Shown: positions 33,739 through 43,026 of the stretch, one piece after another | Position numbering within the stretch: position 1 is the first letter of the stretch | Layout: each line of letters opens with the position of its first letter | Origin: an uncultured Paracoccaceae bacterium | Lineage (GTDB): Bacteria > Pseudomonadota > Alphaproteobacteria > Rhodobacterales > Rhodobacteraceae | Assembly: GCA_937920555.1 (NCBI GenBank) | Contig: CAKZTM010000044.1 | Coordinates: 1 to 47,322, forward strand | Length of the DNA stretch: 47,322 bases | Direction: 5' to 3' | The notes under the pieces: generated by a model | Database searches by the model: none | The model's input: the letters and a program-made list of their open reading frames with translations, nothing else | Told to the model about the DNA's origin: nothing | Made by a program: the position numbers and the translations under genes

Positions 33739-35952
33739 ATGTTTTTTGGACTTTCCACTGGCCTATCAGGATTCATCCCCCATGACGGAGCGACGCCATC
33801 CGCGCCGCACGTGTTTTCATACCTTGGAGATCGCGACGGTTTTGCTATCGATTTTGTCGCCCAAACGATGCGCATCAACGACGCGGCCAACCCGGTCAAC
33901 AATTTTATCGGTCGCCCGGAGACAAAGCTCACAAACTGGGGCAGCGATGGCTTCATCCTTGATCCTGTCAAAGGATTGGAGATCAGTGCCGCCCGCGATT
34001 TCTCCGTGGCGCTGGACACAAGCCTTTTCCCGTACAACCCGCAAGCCTGTACGGTCTACGTCAAATATCGTTTGAACTCCGCCAACTCCAGTGCGCAGCG
34101 CTATCTTGTCATGGCCGATAATGCAGGCACGGACCGCTTTGCCACTTATGCAGTCTCTGGTCAGAGTTTTCGCTTTGTAAGCGGTGACGGCACCACTGCG
34201 GATATTGGCCTGTCGACACTGACCGGCGCTGCGGACACAGAATACACCGCAGTTTTCGGGGTCGATGAAAACGGCAAGACCTTTATCGATGATGCTGGCA
34301 TTCATATCGATAACGCTTCAACCCTTTCGGCATCTACGCCGTCGCATTTTGGTATAGGGGGATATCCAGACCGGGTGTTGCGCGTGCTTGATGGGCATAT
34401 TGCCGAGATCATGGTGGTTTGCGAACCTGTACCCAAAGAGGAGCGTTTGGTTCTCACACCTCCCAACCAGCCAGAAGGGCCGGTGGTCACGCCGGAGTTG
34501 CGCGTCTTTGACGTGCTTGGAACACGCGACGGTTTTGCCATCGACTTTGTGGCCGGGCAGATGAAAATCAATGACCTCGCCACGCCCGCCAATAACTTTT
34601 TGGGCGACCCGGAGAGCAAGCTCACCAGTTTTGGAGCCGACGGATTTGACTATGATCCGGTGCGCGGACTGAACATCGACGCAAGCCGTGATTTCTCCGC
34701 GGCATTATCGACGGCTCTGTTTCCGTTCAATCCAGCCGCGTGCACCGTCTATGCCAAATACCGGGTCAATGCCTCCACATCGGCGGATCAGAGATATTTG
34801 TTCATGACAGACAATGCGGGCACGGACCGATTTGCGCTTTATTCGGTATCCGGGCAGCCTTTCCGTTTTGTGACCGGCGATGGCACCACCGCTGATATTG
34901 TTTTGTCAGATATGGATTTTAGCGCCGATACGGAACACACGATTGTTTTTGGTGCCGATCACAACCATAAGACGTATATTGACGAGAACGGCGTTCAAAC
35001 CGATACTGGCACTTCAATCGCTACATCTCAGCCCGCCTTTGTCGGCATTGGTGGCTATAATGATCGGGTTCTTCGGGTATTGGACGGCTACATTACTGAA
35101 ATTGCTGTGATAACTGAACCGGTTCAACGTGAGGCGCGCCTGACGCTTGATCCGTTTTATACTATCTATAAGGCCGAAGGTGACAGTCACACCTATAACA
35201 CCAATGAGGCGACTTGGGGTGTCGGCGTCAATCAGTTCTACGCCCAACGGGTGGCGGACAGTTTGGGCCCCAGGGTTCTGGCGGCCAATTTCGGATGGAG
35301 CGGCGACAGCTCGTCGGAAATGGTATATCAACTGCCCGATTTCTTTGTCGATGGCCGTCCCGATATTGCGACAATTTATGCGGGCGCCAATGACGGTCAG
35401 ATTTCCTTGATTGATGAAACCGTGCCAACCGCGACGCAGTTTTCCGTCAGATATATTTACCGCACGCGGCTTGAGCCCGGCGGTTTCGTGATCATAAACG
35501 GTGAGCAGGCGCGGGTGGCTGCCAGAGACGACAATCTGATCACTCTGGAGGCGCCTTTGTCTGCTGTGCCGAGCGTTGGGGATACGATTGCGCCCGACAC
35601 ACAGGCCAATATCGAATACTGGATCGATGAGGTGCGTGCCAAAGGGGTCACGAAAATTGCAGTTATTGGCTATCATTTCATGAATTTTGCAACCGGTGGT
35701 GACACTCCGACGGTACAGCATAATTCACGTAAAAAGATCAGGGATAAGCAACTGGCGGCAGCGACCTCTCGAAATGTGCCTTATATCGATACCTATGCGC
35801 ATATGGCTGGAAAAATCACCTCTGGAGAGGTCGCGCTCGGCGACGATCTGAGCTGGCATGTGGACCTTGGCAATACCCATTTGAATGTTGCCGGTGAACA
35901 GGCGGTTGCGGATGCGGTTTACGACGCATTTGTCTCTTTGGGTTGGGACTAA
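33739..35952 (+). CDS. SGNH hydrolase with two duplicated beta-sandwich-like domains
   Basis: The 737-residue protein has two similar N-terminal blocks, about residues 26-240 and 257-470 (offset 231), each with GFAIDFVA, NDAGTDRFA-like NAGTDRFA and RVLRVLDG; they look like LamG/jelly-roll carbohydrate-binding domains. The C-terminal SGNH domain carries EGDSH (Ser483), a Gly block (GWSGDSSS), YAGANDG (Asn551) and THLN (His714). The Asp expected three residues before His714 is Gly; Asp709 is nearby. A small beta insert lies at about 575-610. No signal peptide is seen. It may act on esterified or acetylated polysaccharide. Confidence 0.75.
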   Translation: MFFGLSTGLSGFIPHDGATPSAPHVFSYLGDRDGFAIDFVAQTMRINDAANPVNNFIGRPETKLTNWGSDGFILDPVKGLEISAARDFSVALDTSLFPYNPQACTVYVKYRLNSANSSAQRYLVMADNAGTDRFATYAVSGQSFRFVSGDGTTADIGLSTLTGAADTEYTAVFGVDENGKTFIDDAGIHIDNASTLSASTPSHFGIGGYPDRVLRVLDGHIAEIMVVCEPVPKEERLVLTPPNQPEGPVVTPELRVFDVLGTRDGFAIDFVAGQMKINDLATPANNFLGDPESKLTSFGADGFDYDPVRGLNIDASRDFSAALSTALFPFNPAACTVYAKYRVNASTSADQRYLFMTDNAGTDRFALYSVSGQPFRFVTGDGTTADIVLSDMDFSADTEHTIVFGADHNHKTYIDENGVQTDTGTSIATSQPAFVGIGGYNDRVLRVLDGYITEIAVITEPVQREARLTLDPFYTIYKAEGDSHTYNTNEATWGVGVNQFYAQRVADSLGPRVLAANFGWSGDSSSEMVYQLPDFFVDGRPDIATIYAGANDGQISLIDETVPTATQFSVRYIYRTRLEPGGFVIINGEQARVAARDDNLITLEAPLSAVPSVGDTIAPDTQANIEYWIDEVRAKGVTKIAVIGYHFMNFATGGDTPTVQHNSRKKIRDKQLAAATSRNVPYIDTYAHMAGKITSGEVALGDDLSWHVDLGNTHLNVAGEQAVADAVYDAFVSLGWD

Positions 35953-35976
35953 GTCCAACACGGGGCCCATGATCGG

Positions 35977-36051
<75 letters not shown>

Positions 36052-36104
36052 ACCAGCTTGTGGTACGCCGACGCCGGTAGGCGGTCAACACAAACATAGA
36101 ATTG

Positions 36105-36134
36105 TCAGGGTTCCCAATTGTTGCGGAACCCTGA
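36105..36134. promoter_or_regulatory. 10-bp inverted repeat upstream of xdhA
   Basis: TCAGGGTTCC (36105-36114) is a perfect inverted match of GGAACCCTGA (36125-36134), with a 10-base AT-rich loop. A run of seven or eight T follows at about 36145-36151. It could be a terminator, a leader hairpin of the xdh operon, or an operator; it also lies upstream of tRNA-Gly, but the T-run is on the xdhA side. Confidence 0.5.
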
Positions 36135-36214
36135 TATTTGATCGGTTTTTTTGTTTACATTGTGGTGTGTTGGGCGTTTGCTTGAGGGGAACTCAGCAGT
36201 CAAATGGACCGAAC

Positions 36215-37657
36215 TTGGCACAACCTCGAAGTCATATCCAATTCATTCTCAATGACACGCCTGTCCGGTGCAGTGATGTGTCCCCCAATGAGATGCTTTT
36301 GGATTTTTTACGTCTAAACCGCCGTTTGACCGGGACGAAGGAAGGTTGCGCCGAGGGCGATTGCGGGGCCTGTACTGTTCTTGTTGGGCGGCTGGGCGAG
36401 GGCGGGCTGGTTTACGAGACGGTGAACGCCTGTATCCGTTTTCTGGCATCGCTCGACGGATGTCACGTTGTCACCGTCGAGGCTTTGTCGCGCGGCGGTC
36501 AACTGCACCCAATTCAAGATGCAATGGTGCGCGAACACGGGTCTCAATGCGGGTTTTGCACCCCCGGTATCGTCATGTCGCTTTATGCGCTTTGGATGGA
36601 AAATGCGCAGCCGGACGCAGATGATATTGAGCGGGCCTTGCAGGGCAATTTATGTCGCTGCACCGGCTACGGGGCGATATTGCGTGCGGCGCAAGCGGTG
36701 GTTGGGGATCCTCAGAGCGATCCGCTGAGGGCCGGGCGCGCGTCAATTGAACGGCAGCTACGCGCCTATCAAGATCAGACGCGGGTTGAAATGAACGCCA
36801 GCGATGGATTGGTTATCATACCTTGCGATGTTGATGACTTTGCTGACGCTTTGGCGCAAAACCCTGAAGCGACCATCGTGGCCGGTGCGACCGATGTGGG
36901 GCTTTGGGTCACGAAATTTATGCGGCCCATAGCGCCGGTCATTCACATTGGCCATTTGACGGAACTTCAAAGCGTGTCTGTGTCCTCAGATCATCTGATC
37001 CTTGGGGCAGGCGTGACTTATTCCGGGTTTCATGCGGCACTCAGGGCGCATTTTCCGCAATTGGAGGAGTTCTGGGCGCGCATTGGCGGCTGGCAGGTGC
37101 GCAATATGGGCACGATTGGCGGAAACATCGCCAATGGCTCCCCGATTGGGGATATGCCGCCGATGCTGATTGCGCTGGGCGCTAAGATCATTTTGCGAAA
37201 AGGGAGCCGTCGCCGCGAGATTGACCTGGAGCGTTTCTTCATCGAATACGGCAAACAGGATTTGGATGCCGGAGAGTTCCTTGAGCGCATTCACGTTCCG
37301 CTCCCGGATCAGGCGGATATTTTGGCGGTCCACAAGATCTCGAAGCGAAAAGATGAAGATATCTCATCGGTTTGCGGCGCGTTTTTAATCCGTTGTGACG
37401 CGGGCGGCATTGCTCAGGCGCGTATTGCTTTTGGCGGCATGGCGGGTACTCCGAAACGGGCCAGAGCCGTTGAACAAAGGCTGATTGGCAAGCCGTGGAC
37501 CCATGATACGGTTTTGGGCGCGCTTGACGGATTTGCTGAGGATTTCTCCCCAATCTCGGACGTCCGGGCCTCAGCCGAATACCGGGCATTGGTGGCGCGC
37601 AATCTGTTGGTTCGGGTGTTCAAGGAAAACCCGCCCAACGGGGAGGCCGCCGCGTGA
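36215..37657 (+). CDS. xdhA: Xanthine dehydrogenase small subunit (Fe-S/FAD)
   Basis: The 480-residue protein has a 2Fe-2S domain with Cys45, Cys50, Cys53 and Cys73 (GCAEGDCGAC and NACIRF), a second 2Fe-2S domain (QCGFCTPG and LCRCTGYG), and a C-terminal FAD domain (IVAGATDVGLWVTK, NMGTIGGNIANGSPIGDMPP). It carries electrons from the molybdenum site to NAD. The start is uncertain: TTG at 36215 puts conserved sequence close to the N-terminus, while GTG at 36167 is also in frame; neither has a strong ribosome site. Its stop overlaps xdhB by 4 bases. Confidence 0.93.
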   Translation: MAQPRSHIQFILNDTPVRCSDVSPNEMLLDFLRLNRRLTGTKEGCAEGDCGACTVLVGRLGEGGLVYETVNACIRFLASLDGCHVVTVEALSRGGQLHPIQDAMVREHGSQCGFCTPGIVMSLYALWMENAQPDADDIERALQGNLCRCTGYGAILRAAQAVVGDPQSDPLRAGRASIERQLRAYQDQTRVEMNASDGLVIIPCDVDDFADALAQNPEATIVAGATDVGLWVTKFMRPIAPVIHIGHLTELQSVSVSSDHLILGAGVTYSGFHAALRAHFPQLEEFWARIGGWQVRNMGTIGGNIANGSPIGDMPPMLIALGAKIILRKGSRRREIDLERFFIEYGKQDLDAGEFLERIHVPLPDQADILAVHKISKRKDEDISSVCGAFLIRCDAGGIAQARIAFGGMAGTPKRARAVEQRLIGKPWTHDTVLGALDGFAEDFSPISDVRASAEYRALVARNLLVRVFKENPPNGEAAA

Positions 37658-39924
37658 GTAAAGTTGTCTACCACGATAGTGCTCATAAACATGTGGCCGG
37701 GACCGCCACGTATATCGATGACATGCCCGAGCCTGCGGGCACGCTTCACGCCTATCTGGGCTTGTCTGACGTTCCCAATGGCAAGATCACGCAACTTGAT
37801 GTTAGTGACGCGAGCGCAACGCCCGGCGTGATCGGTGTTCTGACCGCCGCTGATATACCCCATGTCAATGACATCTCGCCCACCGGTAAGGGGGATGATC
37901 CGGTTTTTGCGGATAATGTGCAGTTTAGGGGGCAATCCATTTTTGCGGTTGTGGCCACTAGCCGGGATATTGCGCGTCGGGCAGCACAAAAGGCCAAAGT
38001 TCAATATGACGAACAGCCTTTCGTTTTGGATGTGGGTGCGGCCACAGAACTTGTGACGGAGCCGTTGACCCTCAAACGCGGTGATGCGCAGACCGCTTTG
38101 ACGACCGCCCGCAATCATCTGAGCGGTCAAATGCGCATCGGCGGGCAGGATCACTTCTATCTGGAGGGTCATATTGCATTTGCGATCCCGGGTGAGGATG
38201 AAACTGTCACGGTGCATTCCTCCACCCAGCACCCGTCCGAGGTGCAGCATATGGTGGCCCATGTGTTGGGGGTTGCCTCAAACGCAGTGACTGTTCAGGT
38301 GCGCCGGATGGGCGGTGGCTTTGGCGGCAAAGAGACCCAAAGCAATCTGTTTGCCGCAGTGGCGGCACTGGCTGCGAAACGCTTTAATCGACCGGTCAAA
38401 ATTCGCCCAGACAGGGATGACGATATGATCGCCACCGGCAAACGCCATGACTTTCTGGTCGATTATGATGTGGGCTTTGATGACGATGGGCGCATTGAGG
38501 CGGTTGATGCCACTTATGCGGCGCGTTGCGGGAATTCGGCCGATCTTTCTGGTCCCGTGACGGACAGGGCACTGTTTCACGCGGACAATTGTTACCACTA
38601 CCCCAACGTCGCACTCAGATCGCGCCCGCTCAAAACCAACACGGTCTCAAACACGGCGTTTCGTGGCTTTGGCGGTCCGCAAGGCATGCTGGCCTGTGAG
38701 CGTTGGATCGAGGAGATCGCCTATAAACTAGGGCGTGATCCTTTGGACATTCGAAAGGCCAATTTTTATGGGCCAGGTCGTGATGTGACCCCGTATCATC
38801 AGCAAGTCACCGATAACATCATAGAGCGCATTGTAGACGAGCTGGAGGAGAGCGCGGATTACCAAGAACGGCGCCGGCAGGTCTTGGAGTTTAACAAAGG
38901 TGACGGGATTGAGCGCAAAGGCATTGCGCTGACACCGGTTAAATTCGGCATTTCCTTTACCGCCACATGGTACAATCAAGCGGGCGCTTTGGTGCATATC
39001 TACCGCGATGGCTCAATTCATCTGAACCACGGCGGCACAGAGATGGGGCAGGGTCTCAATATCAAAGTGGCGCAAATTCTGGCCGATGAATTTGGCCTTG
39101 GGCCGGAGCATATTCGGATCACCTCCACCGCCACTGATAAAGTGCCCAATACTTCGGCCACGGCGGCGTCCTCTGGGTCTGACCTGAACGGTATGGCGGC
39201 GTCGAATGCGGCGCTCAAGCTCAAGACGCGGCTGATTGATTTCGCCTGCGAGACATATGATGTGGCACGCGAAGAGGTGTCTTTTGAGGCGGCCCATGTG
39301 CATTTTGGCGATCGTTCCATGCCGTTTGCTGCCTTTGTGGATGCGGCCTATATGGCACGGGTTCAGCTTTCGGCGACCGGATTTTATAAAACGCCTGACA
39401 TTCATTGGGACCGTGAGGCGGGCAAGGGCAGACCGTTTTTCTACTTTGCTTACGGCGCATCAGTCTCAGAAGTGACAATTGATACTCTGACAGGCGAGTA
39501 CACCGTGGACCGCGTGGATATCCTTCATGATGTGGGCAAGTCGCTCAACCCGGCTATTGATCTGGGACAAGTTGAGGGCGGTTTTGTCCAAGGGATGGGC
39601 TGGCTGACCACTGAGGAGTTGGTGTGGCACGCCGATGGGCGTTTGCTGACCCACGCGCCCTCCACCTACAAAATTCCCCTAGCATCTGATGTGCCGCGCA
39701 TCTTTAACGTGCGGTTGGCCGAGTGGTCTGAGAATGAAGAGCGCACGATCCGCAGGTCGAAAGCGGTGGGCGAGCCGCCCTTGATGCTGGCCATGTCCGT
39801 GGTGGAGGCCTTGTCCATGGCTGTAGCCTCCGCGGCGGATTACGCTGAGTGCCCGCGTCTTGAAACGCCGGTAACACCGGAGCGGGTGTTATTGGCCGTT
39901 GAGCGTCTGCGCACCCGTGGCTGA
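37654..39924 (+). CDS. xdhB: Xanthine dehydrogenase molybdopterin subunit
   Basis: The 756-residue catalytic subunit holds the molybdenum cofactor. Recognisable motifs are GGGFGGKETQ, TAFRGFGGPQGM, the GTEMGQGLNIKV substrate/cofactor region, and the C-terminal AVGEPPLML with the catalytic Glu. It oxidises hypoxanthine and xanthine to urate. The GTG start overlaps the xdhA stop (GTGA), showing coupled translation. Confidence 0.95.
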   Translation: MSKVVYHDSAHKHVAGTATYIDDMPEPAGTLHAYLGLSDVPNGKITQLDVSDASATPGVIGVLTAADIPHVNDISPTGKGDDPVFADNVQFRGQSIFAVVATSRDIARRAAQKAKVQYDEQPFVLDVGAATELVTEPLTLKRGDAQTALTTARNHLSGQMRIGGQDHFYLEGHIAFAIPGEDETVTVHSSTQHPSEVQHMVAHVLGVASNAVTVQVRRMGGGFGGKETQSNLFAAVAALAAKRFNRPVKIRPDRDDDMIATGKRHDFLVDYDVGFDDDGRIEAVDATYAARCGNSADLSGPVTDRALFHADNCYHYPNVALRSRPLKTNTVSNTAFRGFGGPQGMLACERWIEEIAYKLGRDPLDIRKANFYGPGRDVTPYHQQVTDNIIERIVDELEESADYQERRRQVLEFNKGDGIERKGIALTPVKFGISFTATWYNQAGALVHIYRDGSIHLNHGGTEMGQGLNIKVAQILADEFGLGPEHIRITSTATDKVPNTSATAASSGSDLNGMAASNAALKLKTRLIDFACETYDVAREEVSFEAAHVHFGDRSMPFAAFVDAAYMARVQLSATGFYKTPDIHWDREAGKGRPFFYFAYGASVSEVTIDTLTGEYTVDRVDILHDVGKSLNPAIDLGQVEGGFVQGMGWLTTEELVWHADGRLLTHAPSTYKIPLASDVPRIFNVRLAEWSENEERTIRRSKAVGEPPLMLAMSVVEALSMAVASAADYAECPRLETPVTPERVLLAVERLRTRG

Positions 39925-40651
39925 GGCGATGTTCGTGCGCGTGGCAAGCGTAGAAGGATCTGCACCGCGCGACGCGGGCACCACAATGACCGTTATGCGC
40001 GATAGGGTCGTGGGGACTATTGGCGGTGGGCGGCTGGAATACGATGCGATTGCATCGGCAAGGGCGCTTTTGCAGAGCGGCGCTGTGCGCGACACGCAGA
40101 CCATAAGTCTAGGACCGGATATGGGGCAATGTTGCGGCGGCAAAGTTGTGCTGGAATTTCAAGACGCGGCCCATGCCGTGGCCCGCAACGAAATAGCTAT
40201 GCCGCCGGTCTATATCTTTGGCGGCGGACATGTGGGACGTGCGATCACGCAAGCTATGGCCCCATTGCCGGTTGCTTTGCATCTGGTTGAGAGCCGGGAC
40301 GATTATCTGACTGAGCTGCCCTCAGGCGCGGAGGGGATCGCGCTTGCAGCGCCCGAAGCGGCGGTTCGGTCTGCGCCCAAGGATGCGGCTTTTATCGTCG
40401 TCACTCATGATCACGGCTTGGACTTTTTGATTGTACAAGAGGCGCTTGAGCGCGGCGATGCGGCATATGTGGGTATGATCGGCTCAAAGACAAAACGCGC
40501 GGTGCTTGAGAAGCGCTTGCGCGGGTTTGGAATTGATCCCGGGCCGCTCATGTGCCCCATTGGAGCCGCTGGTCTGGGGGATAAGCGCCCGGAGGTGATT
40601 GCGGCTTTCGTGGTTGCCGAGGTGCTCAGCGCATTCAAGGAGACGTCGTGA
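39917..40651 (+). CDS. xdhC: Xanthine dehydrogenase accessory protein XdhC
   Basis: The 244-residue protein inserts the sulfurated molybdenum cofactor into XdhB. It has the GSAPRDAGTTM N-terminal segment, the conserved GQCCGGKV near residue 80, a Rossmann-type FGGGHVGRA, and the MIGSKTKRAVLEKRL and GLGDKRPEVIA blocks. It is shorter at the N-terminus than Rhodobacter capsulatus XdhC (about 310 residues as I recall). The start is uncertain: GTG 39917 overlaps the xdhB stop; ATG 39929 or TTG 39899 are alternatives. Confidence 0.9.
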   Translation: MAEAMFVRVASVEGSAPRDAGTTMTVMRDRVVGTIGGGRLEYDAIASARALLQSGAVRDTQTISLGPDMGQCCGGKVVLEFQDAAHAVARNEIAMPPVYIFGGGHVGRAITQAMAPLPVALHLVESRDDYLTELPSGAEGIALAAPEAAVRSAPKDAAFIVVTHDHGLDFLIVQEALERGDAAYVGMIGSKTKRAVLEKRLRGFGIDPGPLMCPIGAAGLGDKRPEVIAAFVVAEVLSAFKETS

Positions 40652-41934
40652 GAAAACTGTTGCGCGGCCGGGTGTTGAGTTTCAATCGCCCGCCTGAAGA
40701 CATCGAGGATATGGATGCGCTGACCTATCTGGAGGATGGCGCGGTTGTTATTGATGCGGGCCTGATTGCTCAGATCGGCTCTTACGATGCTTTGAAAGGC
40801 ACCGCGCCTGAAATTGATCACCGGCCACATTTGATTATGCCGGGGTTTATTGATCCTCATCTCCACTTTCCGCAGGCTCAGGTGATTGGATCTTACGCGG
40901 CTGAGCTGTTGGATTGGCTGAATGATCACACTTTTCCTGAAGAAATGCGCTTTGACGACCCGGATCATGCGGCGCGGATCGCAAAGGCCTTTTTTGATCA
41001 ACTTTTATCCCATGGCACAACCACGGCCATGGCGTTTTGCACCTCCTCACCGGTCTCGGTGAATGCGTATTTTGCACAAGCGCAGCGTCGGTCGATGCGC
41101 ATGTTGGGCGGCAAGACCATGATGGACCGAAATGCGCCAGAAGGGCTCTGCGATACGGCGCAATCGGGATATGATGACAGCAAGGCGTTGATTGAGACGT
41201 GGAACGGGCTGGACCGGCTCAATTATGCGATCACGCCGCGCTTTGCGATTACCTCCACGCCGGCACAGTTGGAGGCCGCCGGGGCGCTACTGGCAGAGTT
41301 CCCGGATATGCACATGCAAACCCATCTGTCGGAAAATAGGGCTGAGATTGAGCTGACAGCAGAGCTGTTCCCAAATGCCCGCGATTATCTGGATGTGTAT
41401 GACCGGTACGGGCTGTTAGGGCCGAAATCGTTTATGGGTCATGCGATCCATTTGAGTGCGCGCGAACGGGCCCTGATGGCGGAAACGGGAACGGTTGCGG
41501 TGCATTGTCCGACCTCGAACCTATTTCTCGGATCAGGGTTATTTGATCTATTCGGGCTGGAGGAGGCGGGCGTACGCACAGCGGTTGCGACCGACATTGG
41601 CGGCGGGACCAGTTGGTCGATGCTCAGAACTTTGGGTGAGGCCTATAAAATCCAGCAGTTGCGTCATGCCCGGCTCAATCCGCTCAAATCGTTCTATTGG
41701 GCGACGCGGGGAAATGCGGACGCTCTTGGAATGACCGCCCAGATCGGCACGTTAGAGGCCGGAACCGAGGCCGATATCGTGGTCTTGGATGCGGGGGCCA
41801 CACCTGCCATGGCCCTGCGCATGGAGCGGGTACGCACGCTTCCGCAGGAATTGTTCGTCTTACAAACCATGGGCGATGACAGGTCGGTGGTTAAAACCTA
41901 TGTGGCCGGTGAGGACAGCTCCGCGACCGCTTGA
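40648..41934 (+). CDS. guaD: Guanine deaminase
   Basis: The 428-residue amidohydrolase has the metal-binding PGFIDPHLHFPQ (His71, His73), a later HLSEN, the VAVHCPTSNLFLGSG block and VATDIGGG. It converts guanine to xanthine, feeding XdhAB. The GTG start overlaps the xdhC stop by 4 bases. The last 37 bases overlap the convergent VOC gene. Confidence 0.93.
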   Translation: MRKLLRGRVLSFNRPPEDIEDMDALTYLEDGAVVIDAGLIAQIGSYDALKGTAPEIDHRPHLIMPGFIDPHLHFPQAQVIGSYAAELLDWLNDHTFPEEMRFDDPDHAARIAKAFFDQLLSHGTTTAMAFCTSSPVSVNAYFAQAQRRSMRMLGGKTMMDRNAPEGLCDTAQSGYDDSKALIETWNGLDRLNYAITPRFAITSTPAQLEAAGALLAEFPDMHMQTHLSENRAEIELTAELFPNARDYLDVYDRYGLLGPKSFMGHAIHLSARERALMAETGTVAVHCPTSNLFLGSGLFDLFGLEEAGVRTAVATDIGGGTSWSMLRTLGEAYKIQQLRHARLNPLKSFYWATRGNADALGMTAQIGTLEAGTEADIVVLDAGATPAMALRMERVRTLPQELFVLQTMGDDRSVVKTYVAGEDSSATA

Positions 41935-42440
41935 TCCAAATGCTGTTGCGCAATGGCATAATCACCACTGGCTGATCGGATCTCAAAGGCGCGCTTCAAA
42001 ACCACACTATGGGCGACGCCTTGAGGTAGCTCGAACGTGTAGGTGGCCAACTCGATGGTCAGGCCCAAAGGCTCGCGGAAATAGATCGAATGCATAAAGC
42101 CGCGGTCTTTGACGCCGGAATGTTTGATCTGCCGACCCTCAAGGCGGTCGATCGCAGCATCAAACCCATCCCGTGTCATATTGAATGCGATGTGATGCAC
42201 CGCGCCTGCGGACCTGGGCGTCCTCTTACCTGTCGGTGTTCTGGTCTCATCTGTGAAGACCGTGATCAACCGCCCGTCGCCGGGCTCAAAATAGAGGTGG
42301 TTTTCGTTTTGGTCGTCCAAATTGGGCTGCTCAAAGATGAACGGAAAGCCTAAAACCCCTTCCCAGAAATCGATGGAGGTTTGGCGGTCTGCGCCAACCA
42401 GAGTTATGTGATGCACGCCATTGGGCTGAATTGGGTCCAT
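41898..42440 (-). CDS. VOC family (glyoxalase/ring-cleaving dioxygenase-like) protein
   Basis: The 180-residue protein has a VOC fold of two beta-alpha-beta-beta-beta units: NGVHHITLVGADRQTSIDFW at the start and GAVHHIAFNMTRDGF in the middle. Likely metal ligands are His10 or His11, the later His in VHHIAF and Glu in LTIELATY. It resembles one half of ring-cleaving dioxygenase-like proteins; the substrate is unknown. It ends inside guaD. Confidence 0.8.
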   Translation of the reverse strand: MDPIQPNGVHHITLVGADRQTSIDFWEGVLGFPFIFEQPNLDDQNENHLYFEPGDGRLITVFTDETRTPTGKRTPRSAGAVHHIAFNMTRDGFDAAIDRLEGRQIKHSGVKDRGFMHSIYFREPLGLTIELATYTFELPQGVAHSVVLKRAFEIRSASGDYAIAQQHLDQAVAELSSPAT

Positions 42441-42543
42441 GTTGCTTTCCTTTCGCTTGTCTCCGACTTAATGCATGATGGATCGCAACAGAAGGCGTTG
42501 TCCTTGCAAATACTGTTGGCGTTTTGACAACAATAGGTGTGGC

Positions 42544-43008
42544 ATGAGTGTTTTGATTTTGGTGGATGCAGATGCGTGTCCGGTGAAAGACGAGATATAC
42601 AAGGTGGCCTACCGGCTGGAGGTGCCTGTGCTTTTGGTCAGCAACAGTTATTTGCGGCTGCCAGACCATCCGTTGATCCGCCAAGAGGTTGTGAGTGACG
42701 GCTTTGACGCCGCTGATGACCGTATTGCGGAGTTGGCCACGAGCCTGAGTGTGGTTGTGACGGCTGATATATTGCTGGCCGAGCGAGTTTTGAAATCCGG
42801 TGCCACGGCGATCTCTCCCACGGGTAAGCCGTTTACGGAAAACTCAATCGGCAGTGCGGTGGCCACACGGGCGATCATGGCTGATCTTCGCGCGGGCGGT
42901 GATCAGGTCGGTGGTGCCGCCCCGTTCTCAAAAGCGGACCGGTCGCGGTTTTTGCAAGCGCTTGATACGGCGATTGTGAAGCTGAAGCGGGAAAGTCCGG
43001 GGGGGTAG
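42544..43008 (+). CDS. YaiI/YqxD family protein (DUF188)
   Basis: The 154-residue protein starts with VLILVDADACPVKDEIYKVA, the mark of the DUF188 family, and has VSDGFDAADDRIAEL and ADILLAERVLKSGATAISP further on. These are PIN-like folds with acidic residues suggesting a nuclease, but the role is not established. The ATG at 42544 has AGG upstream; the extra 23 codons upstream look non-coding. Confidence 0.88.
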   Translation: MSVLILVDADACPVKDEIYKVAYRLEVPVLLVSNSYLRLPDHPLIRQEVVSDGFDAADDRIAELATSLSVVVTADILLAERVLKSGATAISPTGKPFTENSIGSAVATRAIMADLRAGGDQVGGAAPFSKADRSRFLQALDTAIVKLKRESPGG

Positions 43009-43019
43009 CCCGAACTTTC
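42991..43019. terminator. Terminator overlapping the yaiI-like stop codon
   Basis: GAAAGT (42991-42996) pairs with ACTTTC (43014-43019), and CGGG with CCCG inside, with one mismatch. The stop codon of the DUF188 gene (43006-43008) lies in the loop. It sits between convergent genes and could serve both. Confidence 0.5.
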
Positions 43020-43026
43020 AATGCTG

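Noticed and set aside
37414-38262. A 282-codon minus-strand frame opposite xdhA/xdhB.
   Set aside because: It is a shadow of conserved xanthine dehydrogenase genes.
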